64,000 bases of DNA from Lepidodermella squamata. Its lineage: Eukaryota > Gastrotricha. Positions within the stretch are counted from its first letter, which is position 1; each line of letters opens with the position of its first letter. The DNA is taken from contig JBLDXI010000042.1 in assembly GCA_047495785.1 (NCBI GenBank), forward strand, positions 1,674,001 to 1,738,000, written 5' to 3'. Shown one piece after another: positions 8,308 to 15,425 of the stretch. The notes beneath the pieces are model-generated. The model saw nothing but the letters and a program-made list of their open reading frames with translations, was not told the DNA's origin and made no database searches. Made by a program: the position numbers and the translations under genes.

Positions 8308-9597
8308 TTACGTAAAGTCGACCAAGACGTTCCTTGCAAAGTTTAGCTCAATGACTTGGTCAGTTTCAAAGTAGCAAAGCAATATAAGATTGTCCTCCAA
8401 TGCCGATTTAAATAATAGGTCTATATTAAGGACCCCAGTTTTCACCAAACTATATGCACTTCGACTCGAATCGGGTGAAAGGTCAAACCCGATGAACGAA
8501 AACCCATCTTTCGAATACTCGGATAGCGTGATACCATTGGTCTTGGCTGAATATGGGAACAGCGTCTCTCTTAGCGCGTTTAACGCTCGAGCCGATTTAT
8601 TACTACCATCTCCGATATCAAGCGGACTGTTGGGTACATGCTCGCTGTCTATCATTACTGAGACGCGCTGCAACCCGGCGTTTTTGAAATCATATGGGCT
8701 GGTGCTAAAATCACCCTTAAAGTCCTTATCGCTCACAAAACACATCACTAATCGTCTTGGAATTTTCCCGATAAGAACATGTCCCAAATTATAATTTAGC
8801 GATCCCTTTTGCAAGTTCAATATCTTGATAAAAGATCTATTAACGCCGTATTTAGCAGTAGTTTTCGTTAGGGTTCGGTTTAACGCCAAAGTGAATTGCG
8901 GGGACACTCGGACACGACGTAATTTCAGCTTGGCATCGGTCACAGTCAACGTGAATTTCTCTTCATCTGTACTTGCCTTCATTAGCACAAATGCATCGGA
9001 AGCCCTAACAAACGTTAGCTTGAAAGGCGTTGCCGGTATCAGGAATTTCGGTTGGGAAAATAGTTCTAAATGCGGCCGACCTATTAGCACCATTTCACCT
9101 TCCTTTGCCCACGCCAACCGCTTAACGTGACCTTTGCCTGCGACGTCGCTCACCTTGCTCGCTTCGTCGGCAAAGTAGCCTTGAAGTGCTAGGTAGCTAT
9201 CCTTAACAGCATGGTCATAGCTTAGAAGTGTTGAAATGTATGCTTTGTAGTTGTAAGTTGGAGCTGGTTCGCTTATTTGCGTGTTATTGATACTCATGTC
9301 TATCTGACTGAACATGCTATGTAATAGCAGGTTGACTGGTGCGCACGTGATCGCCGTTTTTGCCTTGGCTGGGTCCGTGTTTACGACTTTACAGGTAATT
9401 TCAACATACGATCGGCTCAGGTCTGTCCAGTCGTTGCTCGGTGGAACGTCAAAATCAATCCTTGACTGATTAGCTATAGCTGAAACTGGGCCATATTCTG
9501 TAATGTAGTTACTCTCAATCTCTACTTGCGTAGGGTTCAGCGAAAAAACGTTGAGCTCAGCGCGAATAGCGTTCTCAGAAGATGGGTGTACGTACAT
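8308..9597 (-). CDS. Major capsid protein, double jelly-roll (hexon-like)
   Basis: A 429-residue intact frame from ATG 9597. Residues about 95-125 carry the F54H12.2-type signature (LLLHSMFSQIDMSIN, then YNYKAYISTLLSY), and residues about 175-205 carry LIGRPHLELFSQPKFL and the LTFVRASDAFVLM strand. These are the conserved stretches of the Polinton major capsid protein, which should form the icosahedral shell. A TGTATTTAAA box lies 34 nt upstream of the start. The protease gene follows after 3 nt. Calling it the major rather than minor capsid protein rests on recalled family resemblance plus the distinct penton-like gene at 10.1-11.9 kb. Confidence 0.85.
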   Translation of the reverse strand: MYVHPSSENAIRAELNVFSLNPTQVEIESNYITEYGPVSAIANQSRIDFDVPPSNDWTDLSRSYVEITCKVVNTDPAKAKTAITCAPVNLLLHSMFSQIDMSINNTQISEPAPTYNYKAYISTLLSYDHAVKDSYLALQGYFADEASKVSDVAGKGHVKRLAWAKEGEMVLIGRPHLELFSQPKFLIPATPFKLTFVRASDAFVLMKASTDEEKFTLTVTDAKLKLRRVRVSPQFTLALNRTLTKTTAKYGVNRSFIKILNLQKGSLNYNLGHVLIGKIPRRLVMCFVSDKDFKGDFSTSPYDFKNAGLQRVSVMIDSEHVPNSPLDIGDGSNKSARALNALRETLFPYSAKTNGITLSEYSKDGFSFIGFDLSPDSSRSAYSLVKTGVLNIDLLFKSALEDNLILLCYFETDQVIELNFARNVLVDFT

Positions 9598-9630
9598 GAT
9601 TACTATTTACTATACATCTCATTCGACGCC

Positions 9631-9640
9631 TTTAAATACA
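9631..9640 (-). promoter_or_regulatory. TGTATTTAAA box upstream of major capsid gene
   Basis: Minus-strand TGTATTTAAA, 34 nt before the capsid ATG at 9597, in the 47-nt gap after the pVI-like gene. It matches the TATATTTAAA boxes before the core-like gene and the integrase in nine of ten bases. Confidence 0.5.
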
Positions 9641-9644
9641 GTTT

Positions 9645-10116
9645 TCAGAAGTAGACACGTTTCCCTGCCTTCTTTTTACCGACTGCTTTGCTTTTACGCT
9701 TAGCAATGACGCGGCGGCCCCGGCGGCGCCTGCGTCTTCCAGTCCCAATTTGCGATCCTACATTTGCAATGACATCCTTGGCTACTCCCTTTAATCCTTC
9801 CACTGCTCTCCGCTTCAGTATCGTTTTCGGACTGGCGTCCTTATTTTCCAACAAATCGCTTGCGATATTAGCCGTCGTGTGACTCAGATTTCGGAATATC
9901 GGTCCCAGCAATGGAATAATATGATTACGAAAAAATCCGGCGGCTACGCTTCCGAATCCGTTTCCTGTCTATAATAAACTATGCCTAATCAATCTAATAT
10001 TTATCACTTGATGTTACCTGATAAGTAGGGAATACGAGTGATTGACCACGAAACGGTTCTATCCCGTACCCGCTTTGTTGCAACAAAAACGATTCATAAG
10101 CATCTGCTGAATGCAT
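9645..10116 (-). CDS. pVI-like/basic minor virion protein
   Basis: Exon 1 (10116-10018) begins MHSADAYESF; a 49-nt intron (9969-10017) follows; exon 2 (9968-9645) completes about 140 residues. Exon 2 starts with a GNGFGSVAAGFFRN stretch, a short amphipathic helix as in adenovirus pVI-like Polinton proteins. A helical region then leads to a strongly basic tail (RRRRRRGRR and KRKSK clusters), suggesting DNA binding or core packing. It sits between capsid and penton-like genes. Splicing is supported by perfect frame continuity and by the conserved glycine-rich motif at the junction. Confidence 0.75.
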
Positions 10117-10122
10117 GCTTCT

Positions 10123-11869
10123 TTATTTAGCTATAGGTCTAATTTGCACAAGTATTACTGCTTTACCGCTAACAAATTTCACTGGCAAGCCAGAGTCTTT
10201 AAATATCTGAATCTCTATTACGGATAACACGCGGCGTTTAATCGGAACAAATATTGGCTTTTCAAACATTATGGAGAAAAATCCGCCTCTTTCATTAGTT
10301 TTTTCTGTTGGTATCACTCGCAGAAGTGGAGTGCGCGTGTTTCCCACGTACACGTCATCAATTACATCAGCGTACAAAAACAAGAAGGGCATTCCATAGT
10401 CCAACTGAGGCGCGAATTTCGCTGTCATTTTCTCTTTGACATCATGATAAGTGTAGGTGTATTCTACTGTTGATATGACTTGCTGCTCTTTCGAGTCTGA
10501 TTGGGGTTTAGCTGAAGCACTGATGTTCGCAGGCTCGTTCTCGTCAGGGACTTCGTCCGAGGCCGCGTTCTGAGCTTCGCCGCTGGAGCTCGTAGTGCTG
10601 GGCGCTGGTACGTTCTCATCAGGCTCGTCATTGTTCCCGGGGACGTCGTTCGAGGCTGCGTTCTGAGCTTCTGCGGGGTTGTTGGGTGTGACTTCGCCCT
10701 GAGCTTCGTTGTTGGAGATTGCGGGAGGATCGGTGTTGGAAGCAGGTACGTTCTCGTCAGGGACGTCGTCCGAGGCCGTGTTCTGAGCTTCGCTGCTGGA
10801 GCTTGGTGGAGGCTCTTTCTTGGCTTCGACTGCGTTCTGAGCATCGCTGCTGGAGCTTGCGGAAGGCTCTTTCTTGGCTTCGACAGCGTTCTGAGCATCG
10901 CTGCTGGAGCTTGCGGGAGGCTCGCTGTTGTTTGCGGCTGCACTATTGCTCGGCTCTTCGGTTTCTTCCGCTACATCTTCATGCTGTTCGATATCCACGT
11001 TGTCCTCGGCATTTTCCGCCTCGGATCCCCCCCATTCATCGTCTCCATATGCTGCTACAAATTGAACCGGTTCATTACGTTTCGCTATCTTCCGAGGTGG
11101 TTGCTCTTCTGTTGGAGCCGATCGCCGGATCCTACTAGTCTTTGCTATCTCCTCCTGCATGAATAATTGACCAGTAACTTTAAGCTTGTTGTCATTTATT
11201 GATGACAATGCCATGCGATATGGTATTTTCTGGCGGTTTCCTCGAATAACATATCCCAGCATGTGCATGAACGCTTCGGCTTTCTCCCTATATTTCCGCT
11301 GGTTTTTCATGTTCTTTGCGCCGTACTCGTTGAATGCTATGAAGGCTTCTGGGAATCCAAGGACTTGAGCTAATTCTTTCGGTATGAATATGCCCCAACG
11401 TCCTTGTTCTACCTTTACGGATACCCGATTTGCTATTTTCGTATAGTCAAATGATATAGCTTTGGTTATCTGCTTGATTTCTGTCACCATGTGCTCCAAC
11501 AACTCCTCGATGCTAGAGTAGTAGACGCCACCAACTTGGCACTCGTGCATTTGCGACGCGTCAAATGGATCCGCCAAGTTTACTTCAGTATTGTGCACCC
11601 AGTCACTGTCAAAGATATAATATTTTGTTGGTTCCAGTGATTCCCACGCTGCCGGTCCGTTAAATTCTACCAGCCCCATTTCCCATTGACCTACGTACGT
11701 ACGCGTTCACTTAACAGTTTGGTTTATTTCTTTTTGAATACTTACCTACTGTACCTAGATCAATCTCATTAGCTAATTTCACGCGATACGAAGACGGCGT
11801 GTTATCAGGAAATAGATCATTCGATGCGTTCGACGGCAAATAGAGCAGAAATTCTTGCTGTGCGCTCAT
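10123..11869 (-). CDS. Penton-like minor capsid protein with low-complexity insert
   Basis: Exon 1 (11869-11746) encodes FLLYLPSNASND and the start of the beta-sandwich; a 55-nt intron (11691-11745) follows; exon 2 begins GQWEMGLVEF and runs to 10123. The N-terminal LPSN...WE(M/V)GL(V/M) pattern and the C-terminal block (PLLRVIP, then PIFVPIKRRVLSVIEIQI and a final strand) are the conserved parts of the Polinton penton/minor capsid family. Between them lies an unusual Ser/Ala/Glu/Pro-rich stretch of about 170 residues with near-tandem repeats (SSSSDAQNAVEAKKEP and DVPDENVPA types). The start overlaps the stop of the upstream membrane protein (ATGA). Confidence 0.82.
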
Positions 11870-12132
11870 TTCGTATTATTAGCAATTGTCAAGGCTATGC
11901 AATTGATCAGTCGATCGTTCCAAGATCGTGCGACTTCCACAGTGCAGTACGTGATAATTATTGCGAACAAGGATAATAAGCCGATGCTCTTCTTCTTACT
12001 CTTAAGTGTCGCTGCTAATCTGCTACTGACAGAGCTGCTATGTGGACTACTCGTCCTTTTAAATAAGCTCGAGTCCACTTGATCTTCCCCTGCAGATGGC
12101 ATGCGACATGGTAGTGATGTTGTAGCACGCAT
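11866..12132 (-). CDS. Small single-pass membrane protein
   Basis: 88 residues: a Ser/Thr-rich N-terminus, a KSKKKS basic patch, then one hydrophobic segment (IGLLSLFAIIITYC) and a polar tail. The topology is probably N-in, with the basic patch cytoplasmic. It lies between the basic 25-mer (stop abuts its ATG at 12130-12132) and the penton gene (TGA overlaps the next ATG), so all three are probably read from one transcript. No family recognised. Similar short membrane proteins in other Polintons are suggested to be virion-membrane or release factors; that is only an inference here. Confidence 0.55.
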   Translation of the reverse strand: MRATTSLPCRMPSAGEDQVDSSLFKRTSSPHSSSVSSRLAATLKSKKKSIGLLSLFAIIITYCTVEVARSWNDRLINCIALTIANNTK

Positions 12133-12210
12133 TTATCGGCGACGACGTCTGTGGTATCGTTTGCGTGCTGTGTGTCTTCGCTTTCGGATTGCTCGTCTAG
12201 GTCCTGGCAT
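12133..12210 (-). CDS. 25-residue arginine-rich peptide, adenovirus pX/mu-like
   Basis: ATG at 12210, stop at 12133-12135. More than half of the 25 residues are Arg, Lys or His; it begins MPGPRRAIRKRR and ends HRRRRR. Size and composition recall the adenovirus mu/pX core peptide that condenses genomic DNA. It starts one base after the integrase stop, and its own stop directly abuts the ATG of the following membrane-protein gene. It is too short for a confident homology call, but position inside the structural block and the open frame make it a plausible DNA-condensing virion peptide. Confidence 0.5.
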   Translation of the reverse strand: MPGPRRAIRKRRHTARKRYHRRRRR

Positions 12211-12211
12211 T

Positions 12212-13453
12212 TTATTTCCGCTTCCGCTTCGATTTTTGCGCCTTTAAATATTCATTTTCTACGGCTTTGATTTCTCCGATCGGTTCCCACGAGCTCTGCG
12301 ATTTAGGAAACCCTACCCAACTGACCAGCACTCTAGTTGTTCCGTCCTTGAACTTTCTCTTTTCCTTACCAACTTCGGCTATCAGGTACTCATCAGGAAG
12401 CTTGACCTTTTGAAGCTCGTAACTATAAAAAACTCCGGCCAGCGGCTCTGTGTAGTCTCCCTTCTCCTTATTCCACTCATTGAGCTTATAAGTGTAGGGA
12501 CCGAATTTGTCTGGCTTAATTATCCTCGAAATTTTAAAGTATTCGTCCGTGTATACAAAGTGGCGGGCTCGATCGAATACCCCCCTTTCAGCTGATATCC
12601 GAACTACATCTCCGACCTGGAATTTCGCCTTTGATTTTCTCTCTTTTTTATGTTCTTCAACAGGACCGTATATATTTTCATAAGCTTGAAATTGCTTCAG
12701 GCTGTCCTCGTATATGTCCAGATTGAGGTCTTTGTCGCTTTCAATTTTCCTACCGGTTTCTTTGTCATTATACAGCTCCGCCGGTGTAAATTTCGTTGAA
12801 GAGTGAATGCTCTGATTATAGACTCGGACAATATCCTGCAAGTCATCTACGTATCTTCTATCATTCCGTGCTATCGCTAGTTTCGCAAGTCTCATGCGAA
12901 GCAATTTGTTGAACGACTCAATCTGAGGAACCTTCTTCTCTGAATTAGTTGCAAAATAATGTATTGATTCTGATTTCAGATATTGCTCTACATGCTTGTT
13001 GAAAAATTCTGATCCTCTGTCAAATACGACAGCTGACGGTTTTTGCTTGGCATCTCTCAAGACCAATTTCAGTGCTCTTAACGTTTCTAGACCAGTCTTA
13101 TTGAGCATCGGCTGCACCCAGGCGAATCGGCTATATGTATCCTTTGCTGTCAACAAGTATTGAACGTTATCGTTCTCGTCTTTGACGTTTTTCACATCCA
13201 GCAAGTCCATGGCGAACATACTTCTTCTACTGAAACAAGCTACTTTACGCATTAGCCGATTCCGCGTTCCAACTTGCTTATACACGCTCCATGCTCGCTG
13301 GTTCCCGAGCCACTCTCGCACTTCCTTGAAAGAAATCCTGCGATTTGGATACTTGGCCTTATACGAGTTGTACAGCGATGATATACTGCCGAGACTCCCC
13401 TTCTCCGCTGGTGTAAAATATATTTTCCTGAGACCTTCATCCGTAGCCGACAT
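12212..13453 (-). CDS. Polinton integrase (retroviral-type DDE) with chromodomain
   Basis: 413 residues. The RNase H-like core shows Asp83 (FAMDLLDV), Asp145 (VVFDRGSEFF) and Glu179 (QIESFNK), a D, D-x33-E arrangement. An N-terminal helical zinc-free region and a post-core AYNQSxHSxxxxTPAELY-type segment are typical of Ty3/Polinton integrases. Residues about 350-400 form a chromodomain (YLIAEV, VSWVGFPKSQSSWEP), which probably guides insertion by binding host chromatin. All catalytic acids are present. A TATATTTAAA box is 32 nt upstream. The start diverges from the kinase gene across 44 bp. Confidence 0.93.
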   Translation of the reverse strand: MSATDEGLRKIYFTPAEKGSLGSISSLYNSYKAKYPNRRISFKEVREWLGNQRAWSVYKQVGTRNRLMRKVACFSRRSMFAMDLLDVKNVKDENDNVQYLLTAKDTYSRFAWVQPMLNKTGLETLRALKLVLRDAKQKPSAVVFDRGSEFFNKHVEQYLKSESIHYFATNSEKKVPQIESFNKLLRMRLAKLAIARNDRRYVDDLQDIVRVYNQSIHSSTKFTPAELYNDKETGRKIESDKDLNLDIYEDSLKQFQAYENIYGPVEEHKKERKSKAKFQVGDVVRISAERGVFDRARHFVYTDEYFKISRIIKPDKFGPYTYKLNEWNKEKGDYTEPLAGVFYSYELQKVKLPDEYLIAEVGKEKRKFKDGTTRVLVSWVGFPKSQSSWEPIGEIKAVENEYLKAQKSKRKRK

Positions 13454-13484
13454 TCTCGATCTATATTATTACATTTCCAAGCGT

Positions 13485-13494
13485 TTTAAATATA
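13485..13494 (-). promoter_or_regulatory. TATATTTAAA box in integrase/kinase divergent promoter
   Basis: Minus-strand TATATTTAAA, 32 nt before the integrase ATG (13453). The whole divergent spacer to the kinase ATG (13498) is only 44 bp, so this partly palindromic box may serve both directions. Confidence 0.5.
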
Positions 13495-13497
13495 GGA

Positions 13498-14426
13498 ATG
13501 GAAAATTATTCATACATCCGATTAGTTGGATCTGGATCTTTTGGAAGTGTAAGCTTACAGCGACACGTTAAACTTAACCGAATCTTTGCTGTGAAAATGA
13601 TAAATACCACGCATCCTGTATTTCTTGAATCTGCACATCGCGAAGTCCAGTCTCTCCAATTGCTCAAAAATGCTCCGAACGTCGTCAAGTAATGATTAGA
13701 TAACAATCCGTTGCATTTAATGCTCATTTTTCGCACAGATTACACGAGGTACTGTATACGTCAAGACGGGCTTTTCTCGTCTTGGAATGCCATCTTATGG
13801 ATTTGAGAAAGCTGATAGAACTCCTGTCTCGACCTTGGCCGCTCACACTACTCGAACGATGGTTCAGTCAGCTATTGTCCGCTCTGGATTACATCCATGA
13901 GAAAGGCATCATTCATCGCGATGTCTGCCCACAGGTTTGCTTTTCCCAACGATGCGTGTACCCAACTACCTTTCTTCTACAGAATGTTCTACTTCAATCC
14001 AGCTGGGTCGATGTTTCCCTCGGAGATTTCGGCATCTCTCGATTAGTACCTGACCATGATACCTGCCCTAACATGACAGGGACTGTTACCGTTTTTCGCT
14101 ATCGGGCGATTGAAATCATGTTCCCAAAACCTTACTACACTAACAAGATTGATATTTGGTCACTAGCTGCTACTATCATTGAGCTCGTCACTCTCACTCC
14201 TTTTTTTAACGCTCGAACCCCTGTAACCATGTTAGCTGATATGAAATCTAAAACTTCTAGTCGCGATGTTTTCTTTAGGTCGTTAGAGACATTTGTGCAT
14301 TGCGATTTTTCTGAATATCGTCATCTGCTAACTACGCTGTACTCGATGTTTGATAACGACCCGATCTACCGTCCAACTGCTAGCACCTGTTTATATCGCG
14401 CTTCTCTTCGAACCTGGTATTATTGA
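13498..14426 (+). CDS. Protein kinase-like protein with altered catalytic loop
   Basis: Three exons joined by 50-nt (13689-13738) and 48-nt (13935-13982) introns. Visible kinase subdomains: glycine loop GSGSFGSV, AVKMI with the ATP-binding Lys, the catalytic loop at the second intron (HRDVCPQN), DFG in LGDFGISR, and the F-helix DIWSLAATIIEL. Two departures stand out. The Lys normally found in HRDxKPxN is Cys, and the APE-type motif reads RAIE. The HRD and DFG Asp and the VAIK Lys are kept, so activity may be weak or changed rather than absent. The closest group looks like CMGC/CK-type Ser/Thr kinases. The stop abuts the ATG of the TBP-like gene. Confidence 0.85.
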
Positions 14427-15062
14427 ATGCAAACTTTCGACATCAATGTTTCAGTTTCAAACGTTGTCGCTACTTTCCACGCTGGATGCACTATTGATTT
14501 AAAGCATCTGGCTAATCACGGAGTTAACACATATTATGATAGCAGAAAAATCCCTGTTTCAACTAAGATTCGATTTCCCTCTGGTGCCACTGCAATGGTT
14601 TACAGCAGCGGTAGTGTTATTGTCATCGGCGGCAGGGGATCGCGAAATGTTCCAGATTTCGAGTCTCAGGCGTTCCTAATCATGCTAAAGCTAAAAAAGT
14701 GGATGTCATCGTCTGAAATATCATTCAATAATTTCAAGATACAAAATATTGTCATCACCGGACAGTTACCCTTCCGGTTTTCAAACATTTCATCGCTTTA
14801 CTCTAGTCTCTCCTCTCTGCCAGGACTACGAGTAGTTTACATACCAGAATCATTCTGCGCTATGCGAATCACTTTGAACAATAAGAAGATAAGCTTCTTC
14901 CCGAGTTCTCACAAGTTTAACATTCTCGGCGTTGATAGCATAGATCAAGGATTATCTATTATTCAGTCCTTTGCTCAGCTGTGTATCAACATCTACGAGA
15001 AGGATCTATCAGACCTTACCCTGACCAAAGAAGATCTGGATTTTCTATTTGGCAATATTTGA
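14427..15062 (+). CDS. TATA-binding-protein (TBP)-like protein
   Basis: 211 residues. The first half aligns to TBP repeat 1: SNVVATFHAGCTIDLKHLA, then the FPSGATAMVYSSGSVIVIGG segment, which parallels the TALIFSSGK-type strand of TBP with the CTGAK turn behind it. The second half starts FKIQNIVITGQLPF, matching the DFKIQN(M/I)VGSCDVKFPI start of TBP repeat 2; the rest is more diverged. The two-repeat saddle and length of the TBP core (about 180 residues) fit. The start codon directly follows the kinase TGA with no gap, so it is probably translated from the same mRNA or after a leaky or reinitiation event. An AATAAA lies just after the stop (15073). The likely role is to redirect transcription to element promoters. 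Confidence 0.78.
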   Translation: MQTFDINVSVSNVVATFHAGCTIDLKHLANHGVNTYYDSRKIPVSTKIRFPSGATAMVYSSGSVIVIGGRGSRNVPDFESQAFLIMLKLKKWMSSSEISFNNFKIQNIVITGQLPFRFSNISSLYSSLSSLPGLRVVYIPESFCAMRITLNNKKISFFPSSHKFNILGVDSIDQGLSIIQSFAQLCINIYEKDLSDLTLTKEDLDFLFGNI

Positions 15063-15425
15063 GTTGGTACAAATAAAAAATCGATCTTCCGCTGATCACC
15101 CGTGTTTTATTTTTCTCATGTTCCGATTTTCAACCTAAATTTTCAAAAAGTACCGATTTTTCATTCACTTTTCATTCCCAACTAATTTACGCATTTTTTA
15201 CTCGAACTAACTAATACTACTCTCACAGTCACCAAATGTTAAAAACCAATCATAGGGATAATCGTGACTAATTCGCCATTCTCTGCTTATTGAGCTTATT
15301 GAGATATCATCAATTATCAATTGATCGCTTACAATTTCATGCAATAATTCACAAATGTGTGATAATGTCTTACATCTATGCATTTATGATAGGTAATAGG
15401 ATTTTTCTGGCAGCTGGCAATAAAT
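15063..15425. other. Spacer between TBP-like and NTPase genes
   Basis: An AATAAA signal at about 15073 probably ends the kinase/TBP transcript. The remaining AT-rich sequence has no ORF or clear repeat that I can support. The Polinton terminus could lie here, but no terminal inverted repeat can be tested because the left end is missing. Confidence 0.4.

Larger units (their letters stand above)
1..15100. mobile_element. Polinton/Maverick virus-like element, left end outside window, right end not located
   Basis: One compact block carries the hallmark Polinton gene set: protein-primed DNA polymerase B, retroviral-type integrase with chromodomain, FtsK/HerA-like packaging ATPase, adenain-like cysteine protease, double-jelly-roll major capsid protein and a penton-like minor capsid protein. 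Genes converge near 5.58 kb, with the plus-strand block at left and the structural genes on the minus strand. The polymerase N-terminus lies beyond base 1, so the left terminal inverted repeat is absent. I could not place the right terminus, which could lie anywhere from about 15.1 kb to beyond the KDEL NTPase at 16.9 kb. The capsid, protease and ATPase frames are all open, so this copy looks recent or active. Confidence 0.93.

Noticed and set aside
10719-11138. Plus-strand Arg/Ser/Trp-rich ORF
   Set aside because: Antisense shadow of the repetitive penton insert.
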